Assembly (NCBI RefSeq): GCF_013133775.1
Contig: NZ_JABGBO010000010.1
Coordinates: 37,541 to 101,540 of the forward strand
Direction: 5' to 3'
DNA: 64,000 nt
Source: Pelistega europaea
Lineage (GTDB): Bacteria > Pseudomonadota > Gammaproteobacteria > Burkholderiales > Burkholderiaceae_B
The translations under genes were made by a program, and so were the position numbers. Each line of letters starts with the position of its first letter. Within the stretch, counting starts at the first letter, position 1. This document shows, in pieces, positions 8,970-18,302 of this stretch. The notes below the pieces were generated by a model. That model worked only from the letters and a program-made list of their open reading frames with translations, was not told where the DNA came from and made no database searches.

Positions 8970-11273
8970 ATGACAGAACAAACAGATTTACTCAATACAG
9001 AAGAAAATGGTGAGCCTAGTATTACGCTAGGACTGTATGCAGAAAAAGCCTATTTAGACTATGCGGTTTCTGTGGTTAAGGGGCGTGCATTGCCTGATGT
9101 GGGTGATGGTCAGAAGCCCGTACAACGCCGTATTCTCTATGCGATGGATCGTATGGGTTTGCGTGCTGGGGCTAAACCTGTGAAATCTGCACGTGTAGTG
9201 GGGGATGTACTAGGTAAGTATCACCCTCATGGTGACCAAGCGGCGTATGATGCCATGGTGCGTATGGCACAGGATTTCTCATTGCGCTATCCCTTGATTG
9301 ATGGTCAAGGTAATTTTGGCTCGCGTGATGGCGATGGTGCAGCGGCAATGCGTTATACCGAGGCACGCTTAACACCAATAGCAGAGCTTTTGCTGGATGA
9401 ATTAGGCGAAGGCACGGTGAATTTTATTCCTAATTATGATGGTCAGGAATTAGAGCCAGAGATTTTGCCTGCGCGTTTGCCGATGATGTTGCTAAATGGG
9501 GCCTCTGGTATTGCGGTGGGGATGGCAACAGAAATTCCTTCGCACAATCTCAAAGAAGTGGCCGCAGCTTGCGTGGCGTTATTAAAAAATCCACGACTAC
9601 CTGATGAAGAGTTGTTCAGTTTAATTCCTGGCCCTGATTTTAATGGGGGGGCACAAATTATTTCTCCTGCAGAAGTGATTCAGCAGACCTATTTGACAGG
9701 CAAGGGTTCTTTAAAAGTCCGCGCACGTTGGGAATTTGAAGAAATGGCGCGTGGGCAGTGGCAGTTGGTAGTGACTGAATTGCCTCCTAACACTTCTAGC
9801 CAAAAAGTGTTAGAAGAAATCGAAGAAATCACCAATCCTAAGGTTAAAGCAGGCAAAAAAACACTCTCGCAAGAGCAACAACAGGCTAAAGCCGCGATGT
9901 TGGCTTTGCTTGAGAATGTGCGTGATGAGTCGGGTAAAGAGGCGGATGTACGCTTAGTCTTTGAACCCAAATCTTCGCGTATCGATCGTGATGAGTTTGT
10001 AAATGCTTTATTAGCTAGCACCAGTATGGAGGGTAATGCCTCTGTGAATCTGGTGTGTATTGGTATTGATGGTCGTCCTAAACAACGTAGTTTGCGTGAC
10101 ATTATTTTGGAATGGTTGACGTTCCGCACTCAAACTGTTACCCGTCGTTGTGAGTATCGCTTGAACAAGGTCAATGACCGTATTCATATTTTAGAAGGTC
10201 GTCAGCTCGTTTATCTCAATGTGGATGAGGTGATTCAAACCATTCGTGAATCTGATGATCCTAAAGAAGCCTTGATGTCTCGCTTTTCACTCACAGAACG
10301 CCAAGCCGAAGATATTTTGGAAATGCGTTTACGTCAATTAGCACGCTTAGAGGGCTTTAAAATCGAACAAGAATTGGCGGAAAAACGTGAGGAAAAAGCC
10401 AAGTTGGAAGACTTGCTCGCCAATCCTTCTGCCTTAAAACGCTTGATAGTAAAAGAGATTGAAGCCGATGCCAAGAAATACGGTGATGAGCGTCGCACAG
10501 TGATTGAAGAAGCCGAGCGCGCGGTAGTTGAGAATAAAGTAGTCGATGAACCTGTCACTGTGATTATTTCAGAAAAAGGCTGGTTGCGCTCACGCCAAGG
10601 TCATGGACATGATTTAAGCGGCGTACATTTCAAAACAGGAGATAAATTCTATGCCAGTTTTGAATGCCGTAGCGTGGATACCTTGATTGCTATTGGCTCT
10701 AATGGACGCGTGTATTCCGTACCTGTTGCCAATCTTCCCTCTGCACGAGGAGATGGACAGCCTATTACGGCGATGATTGATTTAGAAGCTGGCACACATA
10801 TTGTGCATATGATAGCTGGGGCAGACAATACCCGCTGGTTATTGGCACAGGACAATGGTTTAGGCTTTAGCGCACGCATTGCCGATATGACAACACGCCA
10901 AAAAGCGGGTAAAGCTTTCATTAATTTGGAAGATAAAGCCAAAATCATGCGTCCAGTGGCCTTGCCTGATAATACGCGCTATGTAGGTATGCTGACCAAA
11001 ACCAATCGCTTCTTGATGATTGATGTGAATGAAGTGAAAGCCCTTAGCGGTGGCGGTCGCGGTACGATTTTAATGACCTTTGATGCCAAAGATACTTTTG
11101 CACAGATATTGGCTGTAAATGATCAAGGCATTATGGCGACAGGCATTTATCGCAATAAAGATGTGGAAGATTTAATTGCCTTGGGTGACTTACAAGAGTT
11201 TATCGGTAAACGCGCCCGCAAAGGCAAGACCTTGAGCTTACGGATGAAACAAGCGACCTTGTTGCCGTTGTAG
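8970..11273 (+). CDS. parC: DNA topoisomerase IV subunit A
   Basis: The DNA-cleaving subunit of topoisomerase IV, 767 aa. The breakage-reunion domain has [18 protein letters not shown], the helix [13 protein letters not shown] and catalytic Tyr129 within [11 protein letters not shown]-terminal beta-propeller follows, from about residue 520. In the quinolone-determining helix the position of E. coli Ser80 is Gln90 and that of Glu84 is Asp94; I believe Gln occurs in related betaproteobacterial ParC proteins, but this was not checked. Co-transcribed with parE. Confidence 0.96.
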   Translation: MTEQTDLLNTEENGEPSITLGLYAEKAYLDYAVSVVKGRALPDVGDGQKPVQRRILYAMDRMGLRAGAKPVKSARVVGDVLGKYHPHGDQAAYDAMVRMAQDFSLRYPLIDGQGNFGSRDGDGAAAMRYTEARLTPIAELLLDELGEGTVNFIPNYDGQELEPEILPARLPMMLLNGASGIAVGMATEIPSHNLKEVAAACVALLKNPRLPDEELFSLIPGPDFNGGAQIISPAEVIQQTYLTGKGSLKVRARWEFEEMARGQWQLVVTELPPNTSSQKVLEEIEEITNPKVKAGKKTLSQEQQQAKAAMLALLENVRDESGKEADVRLVFEPKSSRIDRDEFVNALLASTSMEGNASVNLVCIGIDGRPKQRSLRDIILEWLTFRTQTVTRRCEYRLNKVNDRIHILEGRQLVYLNVDEVIQTIRESDDPKEALMSRFSLTERQAEDILEMRLRQLARLEGFKIEQELAEKREEKAKLEDLLANPSALKRLIVKEIEADAKKYGDERRTVIEEAERAVVENKVVDEPVTVIISEKGWLRSRQGHGHDLSGVHFKTGDKFYASFECRSVDTLIAIGSNGRVYSVPVANLPSARGDGQPITAMIDLEAGTHIVHMIAGADNTRWLLAQDNGLGFSARIADMTTRQKAGKAFINLEDKAKIMRPVALPDNTRYVGMLTKTNRFLMIDVNEVKALSGGGRGTILMTFDAKDTFAQILAVNDQGIMATGIYRNKDVEDLIALGDLQEFIGKRARKGKTLSLRMKQATLLPL

Positions 11274-11317
11274 GGTATAATGTCGCATCAACACTTTTTT
11301 GGAGTATCAACACTATC

Positions 11318-12352
11318 ATGGCTTACCAAGTAACTATTGAATCCAGTAACCATACTTTCACCGTGAAGGAGGGGCAAACTATCTTAGATGCCGCACTGGA
11401 GCAGGATATTGTTCTGCCTTATAGCTGTCGTACAGGCTCTTGTACTAGCTGTAAGGGTAAGGTAGTTTCTGGTGAGTATGAGGCTGGTCCAGGTACAGCC
11501 ACCTTGGTGTCTGATGAAGAAAAAGCGCAAGGTGCTTGTTTATTCTGTGAAACTAAGCCTTTGTCGGATTTGGTTATTCAGGCCAGAGAGGTGCGTTTAG
11601 CATCGGATATTCAGGTGAAGAAAATGCCTGTGCGTGTCAGTGAAATGACTCAGCTGGCTGATGATGTGATGAAGGTGGTCTTGCAAACGCCGGGCTCAGA
11701 GAAATTTATTTATGAACCGGGGCAGTATGTAGAGTTTATCCTGAAAGATGGTTCTCGTCGTGCTTATTCACTGGCTACGCGTACAGCAGAGAATAATATG
11801 ATTGAGTTACATATTCGTCATATGCCGGGTGGTTTGTTTACCGATTATGTGTTTGGAGCGGGTAATACAGCGATGAAAGTGCGTGAAATTTTGCGTTTGG
11901 AGGGGCCTTTGGGTTCTTTCTTCTTGCGCAAAGATTCGGACAAGCCGACTGTGTTATTAGCTAGTGGTACGGGTTTTGCGCCTTTGAAAGCTATTATGGA
12001 AGAGGTGATTGCGGTGGGTATGCCACAGTCGATTACGCTTTATTGGGGTGGTCGCCGTCCTGCGGATATTTATATGATGGATTTGTGTCGTGAGTGGGAA
12101 GCGACCTTACCTAATTTTAAATTTGTGCCTGTGGTATCTAATGCTTTGCCAGAGGATAATTGGACAGGGCGCACAGGGTTTGTACACGCCGCGGTATTAG
12201 AGGATATTCCTGACTTGAGTGATTATCAGGTGTATGCTTGTGGTGCGCCGATTGTGGTGTCCAGTGCGCGAGAGGCTTACACTAAAGCAGGACTGCCAGC
12301 GGATGAGTTCTATGCGGATTCGTTTACATCGGCGGCTGATGCGGTGAAGTAG
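11318..12352 (+). CDS. 2Fe-2S ferredoxin-type NAD(P)H flavoreductase (DdhD/AscD-like)
   Basis: A 344-aa electron-transfer protein. An N-terminal plant-type 2Fe-2S ferredoxin domain has ligands C37, C42, C45 and C77. Then comes a ferredoxin-NADP reductase module with the FAD motif RAYS (residues 148-151) and the nucleotide motif GTGFAPLK (217-224). Such proteins are widely annotated in betaproteobacteria as CDP-6-deoxy-3,4-glucoseen reductase, but without a sugar cluster around it that name is doubtful; a general oxygenase or methyl-reductase partner is as likely. It begins 44 bp after parC with a GGAG site. Confidence 0.88.
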   Translation: MAYQVTIESSNHTFTVKEGQTILDAALEQDIVLPYSCRTGSCTSCKGKVVSGEYEAGPGTATLVSDEEKAQGACLFCETKPLSDLVIQAREVRLASDIQVKKMPVRVSEMTQLADDVMKVVLQTPGSEKFIYEPGQYVEFILKDGSRRAYSLATRTAENNMIELHIRHMPGGLFTDYVFGAGNTAMKVREILRLEGPLGSFFLRKDSDKPTVLLASGTGFAPLKAIMEEVIAVGMPQSITLYWGGRRPADIYMMDLCREWEATLPNFKFVPVVSNALPEDNWTGRTGFVHAAVLEDIPDLSDYQVYACGAPIVVSSAREAYTKAGLPADEFYADSFTSAADAVK

Positions 12353-12357
12353 GAATA

Positions 12358-12392
12358 GGGAGTGGATAAAAATGTCCACCCCCATAGTCAAA
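12358..12392. repeat. Hairpin and dispersed 25-bp repeat, copy 1
   Basis: Just after the reductase stop codon, GGGAGTGGATA (12358-12368) can pair imperfectly with TGTCCACCCCC (12373-12383) around AAAA. The segment 12368-12392 is repeated with one mismatch at 18303-18327, same orientation, and a shorter relative is at 43802-43816. It may act as the reductase terminator, but the spread copies suggest a mobile or recombinogenic element end. Confidence 0.6.
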
Positions 12393-12445
12393 AGCATAAA
12401 AATTTGCCAAGATAATAGCCAAAAATTTTCACCAAGGAGGCTATT

Positions 12446-12874
12446 ATGCGTTTTTTTTCATCATATACCGCTTTAGTACCAGTATTTTCTTTCCTTTCTC
12501 GTGCGGCTTTAATAGCAGTTGTTGTATCTTTGACAGCTTGCACCACGCAACCCGAGTGGCTACAGAAAAAGCGGCATTATCCTGATTGGCAGTTGAGTCC
12601 TACCGAAGTGAATCAATATTCTTTTGAATGGGAAATGAGTGGTGATCAAGAAGTTCTTCCTGAGCTTGTATTTAGTACACAAAGTGAAATTTGGATGCGT
12701 TTTTTACCTCATCAAAATATCCCTGTGATTATGGGGGTTGATGCCAAGACACAGCAAGAAAGAGTACTCAAAATTCATCACAATCCGCCTTATGTGGTAT
12801 TACGAGCTCCTTATGCCACCTTACGTTTACGAGGAGCTGGAGGAGAGAAGGGCGTGATTTGGCATGCTAGGTAG
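12446..12874 (+). CDS. Putative lipoprotein with VirB9/CagX-like tail
   Basis: A 142-aa exported protein. A hydrophobic signal (residues 12-30) ends in the lipobox LTAC with Cys32. A strong AAGGAGG ribosome site precedes the ATG. The second half (about residues 70-140) has a pattern I associate with the C-terminal beta domain of VirB9/TrbG/CagX: an IWMRFLP strand, a variable valine-rich strand, then PYVVLRAPYATLRLR. No other secretion genes are nearby, so a type IV secretion role is not supported; an envelope lipoprotein of unknown function is the safe call. Confidence 0.7.
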   Translation: MRFFSSYTALVPVFSFLSRAALIAVVVSLTACTTQPEWLQKKRHYPDWQLSPTEVNQYSFEWEMSGDQEVLPELVFSTQSEIWMRFLPHQNIPVIMGVDAKTQQERVLKIHHNPPYVVLRAPYATLRLRGAGGEKGVIWHAR

Positions 12875-12879
12875 GAGAA

Positions 12880-12982
12880 AAATAATTGATTTATTATAAA
12901 AATCCCAAAATATAATTATTTTTTTAGAAAATCAGCGGATAATAATTGATTTTTAGAAAAAAGAATAAAAAATAATTGATTT
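12880..12982. repeat. Three copies of AATAATTGATTT
   Basis: The 12-mer AATAATTGATTT appears at about 12880, 12940 and 12970, with related ATGAAATCAA and AATAATCAG sequences just after. It lies in a non-coding AT-rich stretch between the lipoprotein and the fic remnant. It could be repeated regulator half-sites or slipped duplication. Confidence 0.6.
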
Positions 12983-13047
12983 CATTCCAATAAAATTGGT
13001 TTTTGATGAAATCAACTTAGAATAATCAGTTTTACTATGCATCAGAA

Positions 13048-13236
13048 ATGGAATGGGATATGGAGAAGGCGATTAATCAACCTATCGGTGCACTGTGGTT
13101 AATAGACTATTTTAAGTTGAAAATATTTTTGCCACTGGCTGTCTGTAGTGGTATTGCTTCTCGTTGTTTTACTGAAATAGAGAAGAGTACGGGGTATTGT
13201 GTTAATTTGTGCCAGAGTCGCAATACCTCACAATAG
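13048..13236 (+). pseudogene. Remnant of the N-terminus of a Fic-family protein
   Basis: An open stretch of 62 codons contains NQPIGALWLIDYFKLK followed by a leucine/proline-rich helix and SGIASR. I recognise this as the start of large (about 500 aa) Fic-family proteins that begin with a QPVGYAWLI-type motif. The reading frame then degenerates and no HPFxDGNGR Fic core is found. The matching C-terminal end lies at 18328-18545 on the same strand, beyond the iron-uptake module. Recognition is from memory. The rest of 13240-13660 has no gene that I can see. Confidence 0.5.
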
Positions 13237-13411
13237 TCCCACAAAATGTTATAGAAATGATGCCATTATATAGGATAAATAAATTGACCTATTGCTTGTT
13301 TCTTCAATGCATCCCTGATTTGCTATCAGCGAGGGAACCTTAGCAAAGTCTCCCTGAGAGCTTGGTTCTATATTCAATAAATTTATTATTTCAAAATTAA
13401 AATTTCATGGT

Positions 13412-13430
13412 AATAAGAATGATTTTTATT
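13412..13430. promoter_or_regulatory. Candidate Fur box upstream of the AraC regulator
   Basis: AATAAGAATGATTTTTATT is a 9-1-9 near-perfect inverted repeat that matches the Fur consensus half-sites at about 12 of 19 positions. It differs by one base from the box at 18187-18205. Expected effect: iron-dependent repression of the regulator gene at 13663. Confidence 0.6.
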
Positions 13431-13662
13431 TAAAATAGGTATTATTTGTTGAACTATGAGCATTGTAGCAATCATATTTATATAAGGGAATTGTTTGTCT
13501 TATGATGTTCAATATACAGTATATGTCTGGACATTGACTCTGAAGATACGAGAGCTATGTTTATTCCTTACATGAGCATTTAAATAATGCTTTAGTTACA
13601 CGCCCATGCAAGTGAAGGTGTAAAGGATGGTATATTTTGACCCTGTTTAGTCCATTATAATC

Positions 13663-14634
13663 ATGAGTCTCTCCACGATTTATCAACAATATCAATCATT
13701 TTTGGCAGCTCCCATTAAAATCAAGAAAGAAACTGCTTCTACCTACCAGTGTTCAGTGATGTACACAAAGCAATCAGACTTACAAACAAAAATGCAAATT
13801 GATTGTTTTGATTCAGGTATCCTGCTTTCCCGTTTTATAGGGCAAGGAGCCGGAGCTTTTTATTCTCCTGGTGAGCATTTTAGTCATAATCTTGCTTTCT
13901 TTATAATGTCTAATGGAAGTAACCACTCTATTTTAGATAACCAAACCGTAGTGAATATAAAAGCAGGTCAACTTTGGCTTGTACAAGGAGATATCCAAAG
14001 CAAAGGAGAACAAAAGCGAACTGTAAATGGGCTTGTTTCAGGAATTCATTGCGATTTTTCCAAAGATAAGTTAGAACGGTGGTTGGATGAAGGTCTAATC
14101 AGCAAAGATATTATAAAACCATCTCGACATATTCAATTACTTAATAATAATGCTTCTGCTTTGATGCCACTGGTGCAAAAAATAACGACTCTTCCTTATT
14201 CACTGAGTTGTACTTTGGAAAAAATAGAACTTGAATCATATACACTTGCTTTGGTCGCTAAACTCTTACGTTTTTCTCTTTTAAAGCCATTGTCTCGATT
14301 AGACAATAACAAAATAAATGATGCTATTGACATCATAAGAGCAGAGTGTACACAACCCCTAACTATTGAGGCATTAGCTAGAAAGGTAGGGATGAATGAG
14401 TGCTACCTTAAAAAATATTTCAAACAACAAACGGGACAAACAATAGCTGATTATATTCGCCAAGAACGCCTAAATCTTGCCTTTGATATGTTAAGTAACC
14501 AAGGCAAAACTATTCAAGAAACGATGTACTTCACAGGATATAAACATAGGGGAAATTTTTGTGCCATTTTTAAACAGAAATTTGGATATTCTCCCTCTGA
14601 AATCATTAATCCTCATTATTCTCTTCCAGAATAA
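13663..14634 (+). CDS. AraC-family regulator of siderophore uptake (PchR-like)
   Basis: A 323-aa regulator. The C-terminal 100 residues hold the double helix-turn-helix of AraC/XylS proteins: LTIEALARKVGMNECYLKKY then the TIQETMYFTGYKHRGNF segment and FKQKFGYSPSE. The N-terminal part is a ligand-sensing domain as in PchR, which activates a siderophore receptor when bound by its ferri-siderophore. It is convergent with the TonB receptor and preceded by a Fur-like box. Its stop codon lies within the shared terminator hairpin. Confidence 0.88.
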   Translation: MSLSTIYQQYQSFLAAPIKIKKETASTYQCSVMYTKQSDLQTKMQIDCFDSGILLSRFIGQGAGAFYSPGEHFSHNLAFFIMSNGSNHSILDNQTVVNIKAGQLWLVQGDIQSKGEQKRTVNGLVSGIHCDFSKDKLERWLDEGLISKDIIKPSRHIQLLNNNASALMPLVQKITTLPYSLSCTLEKIELESYTLALVAKLLRFSLLKPLSRLDNNKINDAIDIIRAECTQPLTIEALARKVGMNECYLKKYFKQQTGQTIADYIRQERLNLAFDMLSNQGKTIQETMYFTGYKHRGNFCAIFKQKFGYSPSEIINPHYSLPE

Positions 14635-14639
14635 TGAGG
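14611..14639. terminator. Bidirectional terminator between regulator and receptor
   Basis: CCTCATTATTCT (14611-14622) and AGAATAATGAGG (14628-14639) form a perfect 12-bp stem with a CTTCC loop. It overlaps the end of the AraC gene and is 13 bp from the receptor stop codon, so it can serve both converging genes. Confidence 0.7.
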
Positions 14640-14651
14640 ACATATTAGTCT

Positions 14652-16793
14652 CTAAAAGTTAATTGTACTTGAAACTAAGAAAGTTCTTCCCTGACCTACG
14701 GTCAAGAATCCACTTCCTCCCCCTAAGACCTGGCCTTGTCCCCAATAGGCTTTGTTTGTCACATTATTGACTAGAGCTCTAAAAGTAACTTCCTTACCTG
14801 CAATTTTGGTTTGATAGCGTGCTCCAATATCAAAAATGGTTCTACTAGGAAGAGTAATTTTATTAGTTGCATCAAAGTATTGTTTAGAGCTCCAAGTTGC
14901 GTTAGCCATTAAAGTTAGACCAGGTGCAAATGGGGTATCCCATTCAACCCCCAGTTTTGCTTGTCTAGTAGGTATACCAGGAGCTGTATTTCCTTGATTA
15001 ATTCCACCTGCTGTTTTGGTTAATTTGGGCTGAATAAACGCCAATCCTCCCATCAAACGCAAATGTTCTATTGGTTCTCCAACAAAAGTCCATTCTAGCC
15101 CTCGGTTGCGTTGCTCTCCACCGAAAGAGAATATATTGGTATTTGGGTCTGTATAACTACTTGGTTTTTTAATCTCGAATATACTGATGGTATTTGAGAA
15201 ATTAGCAATATCAAACTTTACTCCAGCCTCCATTTGTTTTGTTTTATAGGGAGCAAAAACTTCTCCTGCATTAGCTGCCGTCAGAGGAGCAGAGGCTCCT
15301 TGGCTTAAACCTTCCATATAGTTTGCGTATACAGAAACCTGAGGTGTTACCTTATAAAGAATAGCGAATGCAGGAATAGTTGCACTCTCATCATAAACTG
15401 TTTTAATATTCGTAAGAGGGTTGGTTGATTTATCAATCACTTGTTGATGGCGAAGACCTAGAGTAAACTGTAACTTATCATCAAACAATGAGATGTTATC
15501 AACAAATCCAATGCTTTTCAGCGTGAGTCCTCTTTTTAGAATGTGCATAGAAGGATCGACATAAATTTCATCTCCCCAAACTGGATTATAGAGATTAGTT
15601 TTAATCATCTGACGAGACCTTCCACCATATTCATTTTGATCATGGTGATAATAGGTGGTGTTTAGGGCGACTTCGTGTCGTACATTTCCTGTCATGAAAT
15701 TACCACGAACCCCTACATCAGCAGACGTTTTTTCTACATCAAATCCCAGACCTGCTAATGTGGTCGTAAAAGTTCCTTGTGCATCATTGATAGTTGCTCC
15801 AGCTGCGCCATTATAGTGATAATCTGACTTACTATGTCCAATTTTTCCATAGATTGATAGTCTGTCATTAAAATTATATTGTGAACTTAATATCACGGCT
15901 TTATCCTGCATCCTTACAAAAGACCAATCAGGAGTTAATAACGTATCAGGATTAGGAGGAGATGGTATACGCTCCAATGTTCCTAGACTAGATATACCTC
16001 GATTAACCCCATCCACATGATTTTTGCTGTAATAACCAGTTAGTAACACGCTGCCTTTTTCTCCTGTCCAATCTAAAGACAAAGAGGCTAGTTGATTTTT
16101 TTGCTTTTGATCCTTAATAGAACCTTCTCCACCTCTGGTCAACCCATTGAATCTAATGCCAAATTGCTTGGTATCTCCAAACCTTCTCCCAATATCAGTA
16201 TGAACCCCAACGTTTGCATTAGACATATAACTTGTAGTTAATTGTGTTAAAGGTTCACTTCCTGCTCGTTTAGGCATTACATTGATGACCCCACCTACAG
16301 ATCCTTTCGGTGTCATACCATTTAATATTGCAGAAGGCCCTTTTAAGACTTGTATGTTTTCAAATAGCTCTGGCGATGTACGATAAAAAGGAGCCATACC
16401 TATAAGCCCATCAACTGTAACATCATTAGGATCCACGTTAAATCCTCGTATTGAATAGTTTTCACTCCATGACCCACTGGCTTTATTACTAAAAAAACTA
16501 GGATCAGTTTTATCAATAACTTCTGTGATGTCTCTAGCCTGGATATCACTTACATATTTTTCCGTAAAATTTATGACGCTGAAAGGGGTACTTTTATTGT
16601 CTTTAACACCTAAAAAACCTAACTCATTGAGTTTAGAAACCTGACCTCCTGCATATACAGAATGGTTTTCAGCAATAACCGTACTTAATTGATGAACTGT
16701 TTCTTTGCCCTCTATTGTATTTTCCAGGTCTTTGGCATAGCCATAAGTTGTCAACAAACTCATCGCTAAGGGTAATAAATAAAATTTCTTCAT
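14652..16793 (-). CDS. TonB-dependent siderophore receptor
   Basis: A 713-aa outer-membrane receptor. A signal peptide ends at about TYGYA. The plug domain (about residues 60-200) includes SVINFTEKYVSDIQARDITEV, the NYSIRGFNVDP turn and GGVINVMPKR, all typical of the siderophore class. A 22-strand barrel follows, closing with a terminal phenylalanine (STINF). The substrate is probably a ferri-siderophore of the ferrichrome or hydroxamate type, but this is not decidable here. It is the last gene of a minus-strand operon with a binding protein and a cupin, controlled by the AraC regulator and Fur-like boxes. Confidence 0.93.
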   Translation of the reverse strand: MKKFYLLPLAMSLLTTYGYAKDLENTIEGKETVHQLSTVIAENHSVYAGGQVSKLNELGFLGVKDNKSTPFSVINFTEKYVSDIQARDITEVIDKTDPSFFSNKASGSWSENYSIRGFNVDPNDVTVDGLIGMAPFYRTSPELFENIQVLKGPSAILNGMTPKGSVGGVINVMPKRAGSEPLTQLTTSYMSNANVGVHTDIGRRFGDTKQFGIRFNGLTRGGEGSIKDQKQKNQLASLSLDWTGEKGSVLLTGYYSKNHVDGVNRGISSLGTLERIPSPPNPDTLLTPDWSFVRMQDKAVILSSQYNFNDRLSIYGKIGHSKSDYHYNGAAGATINDAQGTFTTTLAGLGFDVEKTSADVGVRGNFMTGNVRHEVALNTTYYHHDQNEYGGRSRQMIKTNLYNPVWGDEIYVDPSMHILKRGLTLKSIGFVDNISLFDDKLQFTLGLRHQQVIDKSTNPLTNIKTVYDESATIPAFAILYKVTPQVSVYANYMEGLSQGASAPLTAANAGEVFAPYKTKQMEAGVKFDIANFSNTISIFEIKKPSSYTDPNTNIFSFGGEQRNRGLEWTFVGEPIEHLRLMGGLAFIQPKLTKTAGGINQGNTAPGIPTRQAKLGVEWDTPFAPGLTLMANATWSSKQYFDATNKITLPSRTIFDIGARYQTKIAGKEVTFRALVNNVTNKAYWGQGQVLGGGSGFLTVGQGRTFLVSSTINF

Positions 16794-16836
16794 TATATTC
16801 CTCTAACTCTAATTTTTAATTTCATTAAAAATTCTT

Positions 16837-17145
16837 TTATACAGAAACACTCTGCTCTATCAAAACAATGGCACATTCTTTTAATGCCCCTGGTTTATGC
16901 TCACAATGCTTCTCTACGACACAGCAATCCCCTGCATTAAGCCATACCCGATTAGCATTGGGATAGTCGATAAACATTTGACCCGAAACCACGTAGACAA
17001 TCTTGTCGCTGTGGTTATGACAATGCCACTCAAATTCTCCGATAAACTTCACAAACCTTAGCTGAAAATCCCCCATTGAGACTAGTTTGGGATGCCAATG
17101 TTCTTTTAAATTAGATAAGCATTTATGGATATTAATCACTTGCAT
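16837..17145 (-). CDS. Small cupin-domain protein
   Basis: A single-domain cupin. The ATG at 17145 is preferred because it has an AGGAGA ribosome site 10 nt upstream, giving 102 aa; an in-frame ATG at 17181 would add 12 residues. The metal-binding motif 1 reads WHCHNHSDK before IVYVVSG, where many homologues have an acidic residue in place of the lysine. Motif 2 is CCVVEKHCEHKP. Proteins of this type are common in proteobacteria with no known reaction. Its place between siderophore receptor and binding protein suggests a role in handling the siderophore or a ligand of the regulator. Confidence 0.85.
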   Translation of the reverse strand: MQVINIHKCLSNLKEHWHPKLVSMGDFQLRFVKFIGEFEWHCHNHSDKIVYVVSGQMFIDYPNANRVWLNAGDCCVVEKHCEHKPGALKECAIVLIEQSVSV

Positions 17146-17183
17146 AGGTTGAATTTCTCCTGTATACACACTACTTAACACAT

Positions 17184-18170
17184 CTATAAACTAGTATTGA
17201 CCTCTACGGACGAGAATTTTTCAAGAATTTGTTGGATAGCTCTTTCCAATTGTTCGGATCCTCCTGCTGCAATATAATTCGCTGTTGGCATAATAATGAT
17301 TTGCTTTTTTCTCCATGCAGTTGTCTGATGAATGAGCGCATTATCTAGAACAGTCATTGCCGCAGGTCCTCTATCTCCCAATGCGGCTGTTCTGTCCAAG
17401 ACAAAAAGCCAATCTGGATTTTTGTCTCGAATGTATTCGAATGAAATGGGCTGCCCATGCCCTGTTGTCTTGAGTGTGGTATCGACAGGGGGAATACCAA
17501 CATCTTTATGAATCCAGCTTCCTAATCTTGAGTTGGGAGAGAATGCTGTGATTTTGTTTCCTGTGATGGAGATGACCAGCCCGTTACCTTTTCCTTTAAC
17601 TAATTGTTGAGCTTTCTCAAACTGTTGATTAATTTTCTGTATCAAAGACTGAGCCTCTTTTTGTTTATCAAAAATATTGGCTAATAAAGCAATTTGTTGT
17701 ATCCCTGAACCACGGATGTCGTAGTTATCAATTGTTAAATCAATTGTTGGTGCGATTTTTTCAAGCTCAGGATATGCGACTGCACCAGGCCCTCCAGTGA
17801 TAATTAAATCAGGCTGATAGGCATGTAGAGCCTCATAATTAGGCTGAAATAATGTTCCTACTTTTAACTTGTCCTTGAAAGCGTCTTCTAAGTAATCCAC
17901 ATGAACTTTTTCTGTTGTTGCACCTATTGGGATATGTAATTTATGTAAGGTATCAAGAGCCGCCCAATCATATACAGCTACTCGTTTAGGATGTCGAGGT
18001 ATGACAACGTTACCTCGAGGAGTATGAATAGTTATCTCATTTTGGTTATTATGTTTTTCTATGAAAAATGTCTCAGAGTTAGAATCATGTAATTGTCCAA
18101 AAGTTTGAGATACACAACCCACTGTTACTATGATAAAAAATATAGACTTTAAGAGGGCAGAATAATGCAT
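17184..18170 (-). CDS. Siderophore ABC transporter substrate-binding protein (CeuE/FatB-like)
   Basis: A 328-aa periplasmic iron-complex binding protein. The N-terminal hydrophobic segment ends in either a TVGC lipobox-like site (Cys19) or a TFGQ signal peptidase site. Typical features are HPKRVAVYDWAALDTL, the LIITGGPGA loop, HGQPISFEYI and NPDWLFVLDRTAALG, with a closing YIAAGGSEQLERA. It resembles the petrobactin/catecholate binding proteins CeuE and FatB. It is the first gene of the operon and has a Fur-like box at 18187. No permease or ATPase gene is present in the module. Confidence 0.9.
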   Translation of the reverse strand: MHYSALLKSIFFIIVTVGCVSQTFGQLHDSNSETFFIEKHNNQNEITIHTPRGNVVIPRHPKRVAVYDWAALDTLHKLHIPIGATTEKVHVDYLEDAFKDKLKVGTLFQPNYEALHAYQPDLIITGGPGAVAYPELEKIAPTIDLTIDNYDIRGSGIQQIALLANIFDKQKEAQSLIQKINQQFEKAQQLVKGKGNGLVISITGNKITAFSPNSRLGSWIHKDVGIPPVDTTLKTTGHGQPISFEYIRDKNPDWLFVLDRTAALGDRGPAAMTVLDNALIHQTTAWRKKQIIIMPTANYIAAGGSEQLERAIQQILEKFSSVEVNTSL

Positions 18171-18186
18171 AGACGACCTTTATGAA

Positions 18187-18205
18187 AATAAAAATGATTT
18201 TTATT
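18187..18205. promoter_or_regulatory. Candidate Fur box of the siderophore operon
   Basis: AATAAAAATGATTTTTATT is a perfect 9-1-9 inverted repeat, 17 bp upstream of the binding-protein start codon, and 18 of 19 bases match the box at 13412. Position and symmetry fit Fur repression. Confidence 0.65.
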
Positions 18206-18302
18206 TAATATAAAAAGTATTCCTTCTGTCGTCTATATGACTTCCTTAATAATTCCTGGTTTCGCTATTCTTTTTCCTGATTCTGCAATCCGGCAAAAGG
18301 AA

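Noticed and set aside
12446..12874. Part of a type IV secretion locus
   Set aside because: The VirB9-like resemblance is confined to one small lipoprotein; no virB4, virB8, virB10 or relaxase is nearby.
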